Positions 1 to 6,187 are shown, numbered from the stretch's first letter. The stretch is DNA of 9,847 nucleotides from Verrucomicrobia bacterium GWC2_42_7 (GCA_001831055.1 MIDO01000127.1:1-9847), one strand, 5' to 3'. Numbers and translations are program-made. Notes: a model not told the origin generated them from the sequence alone.

Positions 1-31
1 TTCTATTTTGCAATATGCTACATAGTCACTT

Positions 32-1033
32 TTATTTAGATGTGACGATCTTGGTATATACTAGGGTTTGGTTTAACAGAACGTAGGCTATTTCACCGAA
101 GGTAAAGGGCCCTTCTGAGTCCTTTATGGTTTTTCCATTGAGTTCTCCATATAGGTAATTCAAGATGCAGCTGCATGTTAAGAATTTGTCCTTCAACGAA
201 CTGCTGTTTTTTGAAACGGCATCTCGGTAGGCATTGTCATAGTTATTTTGAATCGTTGTTAATTTATATTCCACATTTGGGAATACGGGAGCATATAGTT
301 GGACTTTATTGTTTTCTAAGCCCTTGAAGCTGATGTTTATCAAAGACCCGTCATAATTGGCTGCTAATGGGTTTTTAATATTTATGCCATTATTTTTGAT
401 GAATTCATTGAAATTGCACTTCTTCCCATTAATGATAGCGATTTCTATCTCGAATCCGCTGACGTCGAAGAAGATGCTATAGTCTGATGTTGTTTCAAAA
501 ATATTAACAATATCTATTCCAAGTTGCCATGATTTATCAATAAAATCACAGTGAGTGGCTAGTATCTTATCGTGATAATACTCTTTGGTTTTTCCGTTGA
601 TTACAAAGGCCCTTCCATTGGGATCCGCCAAATTAAATCCGGAAACCCATCCATAAGAGGGGGTGGTAAATGCATCTTTTATGGAATAAACATCGCGAGC
701 AAATTTTGAATGAACTTCAGATAATCCTGGAATAATGATATAAGTAAAACTGCTGTCTTTATTTTCCTTAAAAATATTGGGGATATTGTTTGCGTCGTAC
801 CATCTTGGATTCATCGTTCTTACGAATGGAGTCATGTTTTCAACAAACACATTTCCTTCTGTCATTATACCTCCGGCAGTATCCATGAAATAGGGGATAG
901 ACCCTCCTATCCAGTTTCCGAGGGGTAATGTCTTTAATAAATCGATGCTGCCATGTATGGCTAAAATATTTCCTGATTTAATTAATTCAGAAGCTTCATT
1001 TACGCTGTACAATCTCGTATCTTTTTTTAACAT
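32..1033 (-). CDS. Conserved hypothetical protein, 333 aa (GNWIGG-type, possibly FIST-like)
   Basis: Complete gene with an ATG start and TAA stop. I do not recognise a named function. The N-terminal half carries 'LPLGNWIGGSIPYFM' (about residues 36-50). The C-terminal end carries a cysteine pair 'TCSC' followed by 'ILNYLYGEL', and then 'GPFTFGEIAYVLLNQTLVY' (residues 308-326). A cysteine-containing strand followed by a GEI-type motif near the C-terminus recalls FIST sensory/ligand-binding domains, but this is inference from pattern memory. There is no signal peptide or membrane segment, so it is probably cytoplasmic. The start is well supported: AAGGA lies 6 bases upstream of the ATG. That ribosome site overlaps the stop codon of the small upstream gene, so the two are probably co-transcribed and translationally coupled. 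Codon choice is AT-rich, like its neighbours. I am confident that it is a gene and not confident about its role. Confidence 0.85.
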   Translation of the reverse strand: MLKKDTRLYSVNEASELIKSGNILAIHGSIDLLKTLPLGNWIGGSIPYFMDTAGGIMTEGNVFVENMTPFVRTMNPRWYDANNIPNIFKENKDSSFTYIIIPGLSEVHSKFARDVYSIKDAFTTPSYGWVSGFNLADPNGRAFVINGKTKEYYHDKILATHCDFIDKSWQLGIDIVNIFETTSDYSIFFDVSGFEIEIAIINGKKCNFNEFIKNNGINIKNPLAANYDGSLINISFKGLENNKVQLYAPVFPNVEYKLTTIQNNYDNAYRDAVSKNSSSLKDKFLTCSCILNYLYGELNGKTIKDSEGPFTFGEIAYVLLNQTLVYTKIVTSK

Positions 1034-1039
1034 GATTTA

Positions 1040-1044
1040 TCCTT
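1040..1044 (-). promoter_or_regulatory. Ribosome binding site AAGGA overlapping the upstream stop codon
   Basis: On the minus strand AAGGA lies 6 bases before the ATG of the 333-aa gene. Its first two bases are part of the TAA stop codon (1043-1045) of the 75-aa gene. This is the clearest Shine-Dalgarno site in the window. It fixes the start of the 333-aa gene and implies coupling between the two genes. Confidence 0.75.
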
Positions 1045-1270
1045 ATTTAAAAATATTTTTAATATCTTCTTCACACAATTTGTCGTTCTTCCTCAAGAAC
1101 CCATACAATTCTTTTGCATACTCGTATCCCCCTTGCTTATTCGTCTTATATAGCATCCGAAGCCGCTGCAAAAGTATCTTTAAAGCCAAACATCTGATTT
1201 GGATACCCAATGTTTCTTCAAGTAGTGCCTTATAGTTTTGGTGCTCTGGCTCAGGAATCGCTGTTTTCAT
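1043..1270 (-). CDS. Small hypothetical protein, 75 aa
   Basis: A short reading frame encoding a charged, mostly helical-looking soluble protein rich in Leu, Lys and Glu. It has no cysteine motif, signal peptide or membrane segment, and I recognise no family. Two facts support it being real. Its stop overlaps the ribosome site of the downstream 333-aa gene, and a good sigma-70-like promoter lies 50-78 bases upstream of its start. The frame extends to a TTG at 1291, giving 82 aa, but I prefer the ATG at 1270. The TTG sits in a TTGACA sequence and has no ribosome site, although the ATG also lacks a convincing one. Being paired with the 333-aa protein, it may be a partner or regulator of it. That is inference from position only. 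Confidence 0.6.
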   Translation of the reverse strand: MKTAIPEPEHQNYKALLEETLGIQIRCLALKILLQRLRMLYKTNKQGGYEYAKELYGFLRKNDKLCEEDIKNIFK

Positions 1271-1319
1271 CGTTTTTAGATAAATTGTCAATTTTTGGTT
1301 ACGTGCCTAGTGCATAGCC

Positions 1320-1348
1320 AATGTACGAAATTAAGCCTCCCTTGTCAA
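1320..1348 (-). promoter_or_regulatory. Sigma-70-like promoter for the 75-aa/333-aa gene pair
   Basis: Read on the minus strand, an exact TTGACA -35 box (1343-1348) is followed by a 17-base spacer and TACATT (1320-1325, four of six matches to TATAAT). A start site near 1313 would leave a leader of roughly 43 bases before the ATG at 1270. It lies in the gap after radC, so the pair can be transcribed independently of radC. Read as protein, the gap gives an unsupported frame across the promoter, which I treat as non-coding. Confidence 0.55.
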
Positions 1349-1369
1349 TATAAACGACAATATAACCGA
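1346..1369. repeat. 12-base imperfect tandem repeat upstream of the promoter
   Basis: CAATATAAACGA (1346-1357) is followed directly by CAATATAACCGA (1358-1369), 11 of 12 bases identical. The repeat abuts and slightly overlaps the -35 box of the minus-strand promoter, on its upstream side. That is where an activator site or UP-like element would sit. Function is inferred from position only. Confidence 0.45.
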
Positions 1370-1450
1370 ATGTCTTTAAGGTTGTTAGGAGTGGCGTTCT
1401 TTTGAAAATGGATTCCTTAATTTTCTTTTTGAAGAAGTGTATTTTCTCTA

Positions 1451-2122
1451 TTAAGGATGGAAGAAAGAAAATGTTCCGCTTGGAGAAAAAATGAGGTGGT
1501 CGATGAATCGGATGCCTAGATGTGTGCAAAGGAATTGGAGAACGTCTGTCAATTGTTTGTCGTATTCGGAGGGTTCTGGGCGTCCAGATGGATGGTTGTG
1601 GGCAACGATGATAGCGGAGGCGGAGTGTGTTAAGGCGGACTCTATCACTTTTCGAGGGTAAACGGCTGCCTGGTCTACCGTTCCTTCGGCAATGCGGTCA
1701 ACGCCATTTCTAAGCAAACGCAATTGACTATCTAACGATGCAACTTCGAAAACTTCGTAATCGAGGCAACCGATGCTAGATTTCCAAAAATTTTCTATTT
1801 TCTTAAAAGAGTCAAATACAGGTTGATCTTCAGCGACATGGTGTAAATAAACATTGGCTGTTTCTTTAATTATTTTTAGCGAAGTAGCCGCAATATTTCC
1901 TATTCCCTTAACTTTTTGAAGATTTTGAGGAGAAGCCTCTAAAATACCTCTTAAGCTGCCAAATTCCTTAACCAATTCCTTTGAAATGCCCTTTACGTCT
2001 TTGCGTGGAATGCACAAGGTTAGCAGCAACTCAACGATTTCGTGTTCCACGAAGCCGTTAAATCCAGCTTGCAAAAAACGTTGCCTTAAATTTGCTCGAT
2101 GCCGATTATGTATCTTTTTCAT
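1451..2122 (-). CDS. radC: RadC family JAB/MPN-domain protein (UPF0758)
   Basis: Complete at 223 aa, the usual length for RadC. The N-terminal part (residues 4-80) has the family layout: 'HRANLRQRFLQAG', 'HEIVELLLTLCIPRKD' and a helix-hairpin-helix-like 'VKGIGNIAA' at 71-79. The C-terminal JAB/MPN metalloprotease-like domain has its complete signature, with 'YPRKVIESAL', 'HNHPSGRPEPSEYD' (metal ligands His175, His177 and Asp188) and 'IRFIDHLIF'. The family was named for DNA repair, but its biochemical role remains unsettled. A metal-dependent hydrolase fold is what the sequence supports. The ATG at 2122 is the only reasonable start, since I see no ATG, GTG or TTG in the same frame just upstream. 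No strong Shine-Dalgarno site precedes it. It points the same way as the two downstream genes but is separated from them by an internal promoter. Confidence 0.95.
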   Translation of the reverse strand: MKKIHNRHRANLRQRFLQAGFNGFVEHEIVELLLTLCIPRKDVKGISKELVKEFGSLRGILEASPQNLQKVKGIGNIAATSLKIIKETANVYLHHVAEDQPVFDSFKKIENFWKSSIGCLDYEVFEVASLDSQLRLLRNGVDRIAEGTVDQAAVYPRKVIESALTHSASAIIVAHNHPSGRPEPSEYDKQLTDVLQFLCTHLGIRFIDHLIFSPSGTFSFFHP

Positions 2123-2226
2123 AATAAAGCGCTTGTGGTGAATGGTTCTTTGCGGATTAAAAGCGTTTTCCTCAATCTCCTGTCCGAAAAGGCCTTAGGG
2201 TCTGTCTTTTTTATTAAAAGGGTGTC

Positions 2227-2234
2227 ATTATAAT
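2227..2234. promoter_or_regulatory. Possible bidirectional -10 element between radC and the HPr gene
   Basis: ATTATAAT contains TATAAT on both strands, in the 247-base gap between divergent radC and the HPr gene. Neither direction has a good -35 box at 16-18 bases, and both leaders would be long (over 100 bases). An alternative for the HPr gene is TTGACG at 2323-2328 with a poor -10. This call is weak. Confidence 0.25.
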
Positions 2235-2369
2235 CAAAATTATTAAAAATCGAGTCATTTATACAGTTCACTTATCGCATAAAAATTTGTTTAAGCAAGA
2301 TTTCGCATTCAAAGATTGACTGTTGACGTCTTCATTTGTAGCTTTTTAGATCACTTCATTTTAACCGTT

Positions 2370-2672
2370 GTGTCAGGATCCCCTAAAATAGCTGATAGGA
2401 AAGTTGTAACGCGCGTATTGACCGTCGAGAATAAGATGGGAGTCCATGCGCGTCCAGCTGCTATGATCGTCAGAACAGCCAATAAATACGAATCGGTTGA
2501 CTTGCTTATAGAAAAAGATGACGAACAAGTGAATGGCAGAAGCATTATGGGCGTCATGATGCTCGCTGCTGGGTGTGGATCACAACTTCGTTTTATAGCG
2601 ACTGGCGAAGAAAGCCATCAGCTCATTGATGAAATGGCTGCCCTCTTTCTGCGTAAATTTGAAGAAGAGTAA
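2370..2672 (+). CDS. HPr family phosphocarrier protein
   Basis: A protein of about 100 aa with both phosphorylation sites of HPr. The first is the active-site histidine in 'MGVHARPAAM' (His26 from this start), the residue that accepts phosphate from Enzyme I. The second is a serine in 'VNGRSIMGVMMLAAG' (Ser58), 32 residues later, matching the His15-Ser46 spacing of classical HPr targeted by HPr kinase. It is therefore a carrier that could also have a regulatory state. No Enzyme I, Enzyme II or kinase gene is in the window. The frame extends to a TTG at 2316, but that adds 18 residues unlike HPr and overlaps a possible -35 sequence. GTG at 2370 gives a more family-like length, although it also lacks a clear ribosome site. 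The C-terminus is normal. The dsbD-like gene follows 24 bases later, probably in the same transcript. Confidence 0.9.
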   Translation: MSGSPKIADRKVVTRVLTVENKMGVHARPAAMIVRTANKYESVDLLIEKDDEQVNGRSIMGVMMLAAGCGSQLRFIATGEESHQLIDEMAALFLRKFEEE

Positions 2673-2696
2673 ATTTACGTTCGTTTAGAAGACATA

Positions 2697-4574
2697 ATGG
2701 CTTTCAATCATTTAGTTGATTTACGTAACATTTTGAGCTTCAGTGGGTTATTGTTTGTTTTTAGGGGGGTGAAGCTGTTCTTCCCTTTCAAAAAGATAGG
2801 CTTCCGAATGTTACTGTACTCCCTGTTTTTAGGCCTAATGCCGTTTGTGGGGAAGGGGATGGGTGTCGAGGTGGAGGCAATTCCGGAATATAAGGTTGTC
2901 TCACCAGGGATGGATTTTGATCTTGCGATCTGCTTTCGCATCCCCCGAGAGGTACACATTTATGCAGATCCCCCAGGACAGGTTGGCTTACCTACAACAG
3001 TACAGTTATTGCTTCCCCGAGGGATTGAACTAATCAAATTTTCATGGCCATCTCCCGATATTTTTAAAGAAAATGGGATGGTTTCTTATGGATACACAGG
3101 AAATGTTAGAGCCTTAGCTAAGCTACATGCGTCCCATGACATTGATCGATCTAAAAAATGTATAAACTCAAAAGTTGATTGGCTTGCGTGCGGAACGAAT
3201 TGCGTGCCGGGATCTGTTTCTCTAAATACATGTGTCACCGTTGATTCTGCCTCGGTTAGAAATCAAAATTTCTTTAAAGGAGATTGGTTGAAACCTATTG
3301 GTTACGAAAAAGATAACGATATTGATGTTTTTCTGTCTAAAAAGACCTGGTTCCTTTTTTCTCTGGCTTTCCTTGGGGGACTGATACTTAATTTAATGCC
3401 CTGTGTGTTGCCGATGATAGGAATAAAGATCTTGTCGTTTATGAAGCAATCGCAAGAGGATAAGACTCAAATTCGACTTCATGGTCTGTTTTTTTCGATG
3501 GGGATTATTGTCGTATTCTTAATACTTGGCGGAGTTTTGTTGTTTATAAGGGCTGTTGGTATTGAGGCTGGATGGGGCTTTCAATTACAAAACGAGCCCT
3601 TTGTTGTCTTTCTAAGCCTTTTATTTTGGATAATAGCGCTCAACTTCCTTGGGATCTGGGAAATTCCCTCTATTTCTCGGTTGGGCGAGTTGAGGTTTTT
3701 TAAAAATTTATCTTCAATAATACGTCTTCCTGTAGGGGTGGAGCCGAATGAAACAGCAAACAAGCGGGGCTTCAGTTTTTTGGCAAAAATTCCCTATGGT
3801 TCCCTTTTTTCAGGAATGATGGTCTCTATCGTTGCGACGCCATGTACAGGTCCTTTTATGGGAACCGCATTGGGTGTTGCCTTAATCTCTCCTCCTCTCA
3901 TAGCTATGATGATCTTTTTTGGCTTGGCATTAGGGCTGGCCAGTCCTTTTCTTATCCTTTCATTTTTTCCGGATTGGGTAAAAGGATTGCCTAGACCAGG
4001 AGTTTGGATGGAGAGATTTAAACGAATCTGTTCAATTCCTTTATTTGTAACTACTTTTTGGTTATTGTGGGTTCTTCCTCGAAATACAGCCTCGTGGGTT
4101 TCTGGTATTTTAATCGGTTTATCTTTGCTTATTTTCATGCGCGATCGAAAGCATTGGGTGATTCCTGCAATACTTGTGCTTTCAATATTAGGCTTTTTAT
4201 CGTCGTCTCTTATAAAAACGCCTGTTTCTAACGACTTGCTTCTTAATTGGGAACCTTTTTCTAAGCAACGCCTTATTGAATTGAGAGCCGCCAACCGTAC
4301 AGTGTTTGTAAACTTTACTGCTTCTTGGTGCCTCACCTGCCAAACTAATAAAGTAACTACGTTTTTATCAGGGAAAGTGGTTAAGCGTTTTAGAGAACTG
4401 AACATAGCCACACTTGAAGCCGATTGGACAAAGCGAGACCCCTCTATTACAGAAGCCCTCAGGAAATTAGGACGTGCTGGAGTTCCGACAAGTGTTATTT
4501 ACTTGCCCGATCAGAAAGATCCCATCATCCTCCCCGAACTGCTAACCCCTGATCTTTTACTGAAGGAAATTTAG
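2697..4574 (+). CDS. dsbD: Thiol:disulfide interchange protein, DsbD/ScsB-type
   Basis: A 625-aa inner-membrane electron carrier moving reducing power from cytoplasmic thioredoxin to the periplasm. All three redox modules are visible. The N-terminal periplasmic domain (about 55-200) has 'WLACGTNCVPG' with Cys165 and Cys169. The polytopic domain (about 218-505) has one Cys in 'LNLMPCVLP' (Cys236) and one in 'ATPCTGPFMG' (Cys383), the pair that faces the cytoplasm. The C-terminal thioredoxin-like domain (about 515-625) has 'FTASWCLTC' (Cys545, Cys548) and a cis-proline-type 'GVPTS'. The ATG at 2697 has only a weak ribosome site. The hydrophobic stretch at residues 38-51 looks like a signal segment, so a downstream GTG at 2769 or ATG at 2808 may be the true start. 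The long basic N-terminal extension is otherwise unusual. The HPr gene lies 24 bases upstream, so co-transcription is likely. No cytochrome c maturation or Dsb partner gene is adjacent. Confidence 0.93.
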   Translation: MAFNHLVDLRNILSFSGLLFVFRGVKLFFPFKKIGFRMLLYSLFLGLMPFVGKGMGVEVEAIPEYKVVSPGMDFDLAICFRIPREVHIYADPPGQVGLPTTVQLLLPRGIELIKFSWPSPDIFKENGMVSYGYTGNVRALAKLHASHDIDRSKKCINSKVDWLACGTNCVPGSVSLNTCVTVDSASVRNQNFFKGDWLKPIGYEKDNDIDVFLSKKTWFLFSLAFLGGLILNLMPCVLPMIGIKILSFMKQSQEDKTQIRLHGLFFSMGIIVVFLILGGVLLFIRAVGIEAGWGFQLQNEPFVVFLSLLFWIIALNFLGIWEIPSISRLGELRFFKNLSSIIRLPVGVEPNETANKRGFSFLAKIPYGSLFSGMMVSIVATPCTGPFMGTALGVALISPPLIAMMIFFGLALGLASPFLILSFFPDWVKGLPRPGVWMERFKRICSIPLFVTTFWLLWVLPRNTASWVSGILIGLSLLIFMRDRKHWVIPAILVLSILGFLSSSLIKTPVSNDLLLNWEPFSKQRLIELRAANRTVFVNFTASWCLTCQTNKVTTFLSGKVVKRFRELNIATLEADWTKRDPSITEALRKLGRAGVPTSVIYLPDQKDPIILPELLTPDLLLKEI

Positions 4575-4620
4575 GGGGAAAAGTGAAGCATCGTAAATAG
4601 CATAGAGAATAGATACGCGG

Positions 4621-4652
4621 AAACCCTTCTTTCTGAGGAGAAGAAGGGCTTT
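4621..4652 (+). terminator. Hairpin after the dsbD-like gene, probable terminator
   Basis: CCCTTCTT (4624-4631) pairs with AAGAAGGG (4641-4648) around a short loop. It can be extended outward by AAA/TTT with one bulged base. It lies 47 bases after the stop codon. The tail 'CTGAACTTTTCC' is only mildly T-rich, so it is not a textbook intrinsic terminator. The arm sequence resembles a shortened form of the dispersed repeat's third hairpin. Confidence 0.45.
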
Positions 4653-4681
4653 CTGAACTTTTCCAAGAAACACTTTTAATA

Positions 4682-4719
4682 ATCGCATAATCAAAACCTT
4701 ACGGTTTTTATTATGCGAT
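4682..4719. repeat. Long hairpin with CGCATAAT arms
   Basis: ATCGCATAAT (4682-4691) is the exact reverse complement of ATTATGCGAT (4710-4719). Inside, AAAACC (4693-4698) pairs with GGTTTT (4703-4708) around the loop TTAC, with one C/T mismatch between the two stems. That gives 16 pairs in total. No T-run follows on the plus strand. It may act as a second terminator or RNA-stabilising end for the dsbD-like transcript, or as a member of a small hairpin family. Confidence 0.6.
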
Positions 4720-4915
4720 GGATGAGAAGTCGCCCCAAAAAAAAATACTGTATTCATTTTCAATACGTTTGACTATATCTGGCAGTCAAAGTGTTGCGGG
4801 TTTTCAAAATATTGCCAAATAAATTTAGCCCATTGCATTTTTCGATGTAAACCTCAAAAGCGCCTCGACTGTCAATATAGCGTAAGACATTAAAGTTCTT
4901 ACAAAATAAATTCCC

Positions 4916-5029
4916 TCGCCCAAGAAAAAGCGCTAGATTTTTCTTGGGCGATTATCGCTTTTCTTGGGAAAGCGCGAATTTTTACATGTTTTTTCTTTTC
5001 CCGCGAAAAGAAAGGTTTTCGCAACTTGT
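4916..5029. repeat. Dispersed three-hairpin repeat, copy 1
   Basis: There are three consecutive inverted repeats. Hairpin A has a perfect 14-base stem, TCGCCCAAGAAAAA (4916-4929) with its complement at 4938-4951, around an 8-base loop. Hairpin B is CGCTTTTC (4956-4963) against GGAAAGCG (4967-4974) with one G-T pair. Hairpin C is TTTCTTTTC (4992-5000) against the first half of GAAAAGAAAGGTTTTCGC (5005-5022), with a degenerate outer left arm. The block 4992-5029 is identical over 38 bases to 8591-8628, and the rest aligns with copy 2 apart from a 9-base length difference. It starts about 16 bases past the marC stop codon, so in this place it could also end the marC transcript. Confidence 0.8.
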
Positions 5030-5044
5030 TATGACTTAATTTGC

Positions 5045-5671
5045 TTATGCTATATGGGCATGGAAGCACTTCATTATGCCAATGACAACGAATTGTACGC
5101 CCATCGCGCTCACAACAAGACCCGAAAGCCGGTAACTCAATTTCAATATCATGGGGGTCAGCCACTTAGATCCTCTGCATGTAATCTGCATCAAAAAGTA
5201 GAGTAAAACTATCGATCCTACAATCGAGACACTTACTTGCAATTTGCCTATAATAGGAGATCCCTCATTCGCGCACATAATGGCTGTAGAAATACAACCA
5301 GGCCCTGCAATCATGGGGGATGCTACTGGAATTATGGAAATATCCCTCGTTTTGAGACTGATATTTTTTTCTTCTGAAGAAATTTGTTCGTCTGGCTCTC
5401 TTGCTCTAAGCATTTCAAGACCAATCACAAATAATAAAATACCACCGGCAATACGAAAAGCATCGATCGTAATCCCTAGCATGGATAAAAGAGCCTCGCC
5501 TGTAATAGCAAAAAACAGCAAAATCCCCATCGCTACCATGCAACTGACTTCTACCGTCTTAATCCGCCTTTCTGGAGTATAGTCAGGTGTCATGCTGATA
5601 AATACTGCAACCGTGGCTAATGGGCTCATAGCCATTGTGATCCTTATAAAAGAACTTATGATGTGATCCAT
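5045..5671 (-). CDS. marC: MarC family integral membrane protein
   Basis: A 208-aa polytopic inner-membrane protein, close to the usual length of the UPF0056/MarC family, whose transport role has not been established. Family features are all present: an N-terminal membrane segment with 'AMSPLATVAVFISMT' (residues 14-28), 'ERR' after it, 'FRIAGGILLFVIGLEML' (72-88), the hallmark 'PVASPMIAGPG' (115-125), and a final membrane segment 'GLVVSAMGVQFVVIGI' (184-199). The hydrophilic loop at about 90-112 is rich in Glu and Lys. The ATG at 5671 gives the family-like N-terminus. The frame also offers an ATG at 5716 (16 bases after the tRNA) and one at 5743 inside the tRNA, the latter rejected for that reason. 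None has a good ribosome site. With no terminator between, it is probably transcribed with the upstream tRNA-Glu. Confidence 0.9.
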   Translation of the reverse strand: MDHIISSFIRITMAMSPLATVAVFISMTPDYTPERRIKTVEVSCMVAMGILLFFAITGEALLSMLGITIDAFRIAGGILLFVIGLEMLRAREPDEQISSEEKNISLKTRDISIIPVASPMIAGPGCISTAIMCANEGSPIIGKLQVSVSIVGSIVLLYFLMQITCRGSKWLTPMILKLSYRLSGLVVSAMGVQFVVIGIMKCFHAHIA

Positions 5672-5731
5672 AAGGGACTCGAAGCTAACAATGACCCTCG
5701 GCAAGTCAAGAGCCATTTGGAAAATTAAAAC

Positions 5732-5806
5732 TGGTACCCCCACGGGGAATTGAACCCCGGTTTTTGGAATGAGAATCCAATGTCCTAGCCACTAGACGAT
5801 GAGGGC
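5732..5806 (-). tRNA. tRNA-Glu, anticodon CTC
   Basis: A complete cloverleaf can be drawn on the minus strand. The acceptor stem is GCCCTCA with TGGGGGT, including one G-T pair at the end. The D arm is 'GTCTAGTGGCTAGGAC'. The anticodon stem is TTGGA/TCCAA with loop TTCTCAT, placing CTC at positions 34-36. The variable loop is AAAC and the T arm is CGGGG-TTCAATT-CCCCG. The discriminator is A and the CCA end is encoded. Overall similarity to bacterial tRNA-Glu is strong (same D-arm sequence pattern). The CTC anticodon reads GAG codons, so a TTC isoacceptor must exist elsewhere in the genome. marC follows immediately downstream. Confidence 0.95.
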
Positions 5807-5815
5807 TAAAAAGAA

Positions 5816-6187
5816 TCAGATCAATACAAATCTTTTTAATACTCCCGTCAAGTCTCTATTGAAATTTTTATAAAAGATGTCGGATTCCACTGAATATTTT
5901 GAGGCAGCGGTTTTTATGCAAGGGGGAAGCCATTTTAATGAGGCCAAAATGCGCTTCCAAAGAGTTCGATATCGCTCCTCTTTTTTAGATAGGGAGTTTG
6001 GTGAAAAATTAATAGTCTCCTCAATGCTGTGTTTCCAATCCTTTTCCCTAAAAAGAGTTATTTTGCAGAAAGCATGAAAAGATCTATCGGTTTTCCTGTT
6101 GAAAAGATCTTTTCTTGCCTTTGCAAAGAAATTCTGCCTTTTAAGGCAATTAGCTATACTTTTGTTTATGTGGTATAAATGTATCAT
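5816..6187 (-). CDS. Doubtful hypothetical ORF, 123 aa
   Basis: An open frame from an ATG at 6187, upstream of the tRNA, encoding a basic protein rich in Lys, Arg and Phe with no recognised family. Against it: there is no ribosome site, its last codons contain the tRNA promoter, it starts inside an 18-base tandem repeat, and it carries internal inverted repeats (GAAAAGATCTTTTC at 6101-6114). An opposite-strand frame at 5877-6077 (66 aa) looks about as plausible. The region may be a decayed gene or non-coding DNA, and neither frame should be relied on. Confidence 0.2.
   Translation of the reverse strand: MIHLYHINKSIANCLKRQNFFAKARKDLFNRKTDRSFHAFCKITLFREKDWKHSIEETINFSPNSLSKKEERYRTLWKRILASLKWLPPCIKTAASKYSVESDIFYKNFNRDLTGVLKRFVLI
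5823..5851 (-). promoter_or_regulatory. Promoter of the tRNA-Glu gene
   Basis: On the minus strand TTGACG (5846-5851, five of six consensus bases) is followed by exactly 17 bases and TGTATT (5823-5828, four of six). The -10 box ends 16 bases before the mature tRNA 5' end, leaving a short leader of roughly 9 bases to be removed by RNase P. The same transcript could extend into marC. Confidence 0.65.

Larger units (their letters stand above)
4575..4915. other. Non-coding stretch after the dsbD-like gene
   Basis: I find no convincing reading frame here. It holds the hairpins at 4621-4652 and 4682-4719. From 4725 to 4915 there is AT-rich sequence with an A9-like run near 4736-4744, and nothing else I can name. 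It separates the convergent dsbD-like gene (plus) from marC (minus) and runs into the dispersed repeat. Confidence 0.5.

Noticed and set aside
91..105. TTTCACCGAAGGTAA occurs here and again at 8861-8875
   Set aside because: The first copy is coding DNA of the 333-aa gene (GPFTFGEIA region) and the second is in or near the prepilin-like gene. With no flanking similarity, a single 15-base match is probably chance.
1299..1529. A 76-aa minus-strand frame between radC and the 75-aa gene
   Set aside because: Its first third lies inside radC in another frame, and the rest covers the TTGACA-17-TACATT promoter and the tandem 12-mer. It has no ribosome site.
3794..4411. A 205-aa frame on the minus strand
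   Set aside because: It lies wholly inside the dsbD-like gene, whose plus-strand frame has complete family motifs. It is an antisense shadow.
4916..5029. Possible CRISPR-like repeat because of the matching 38-base block
   Set aside because: The matching copies are 3.6 kb apart with no regular spacers, and the blocks are internally palindromic parts of a larger structured element.
5244..5582. A 112-aa plus-strand frame
   Set aside because: It is antisense to marC, whose hallmark motifs lie in the same interval on the minus strand.
5672..5743. Longest marC frame beginning at 5743
   Set aside because: That start is inside the tRNA acceptor and T-stem sequence, and the added residues do not resemble the MarC family N-terminus.
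5732..5806. The tRNA gene as a possible integration site for a mobile element
   Set aside because: I found no integrase gene in the window and no direct repeat of the tRNA 3' end elsewhere in it.
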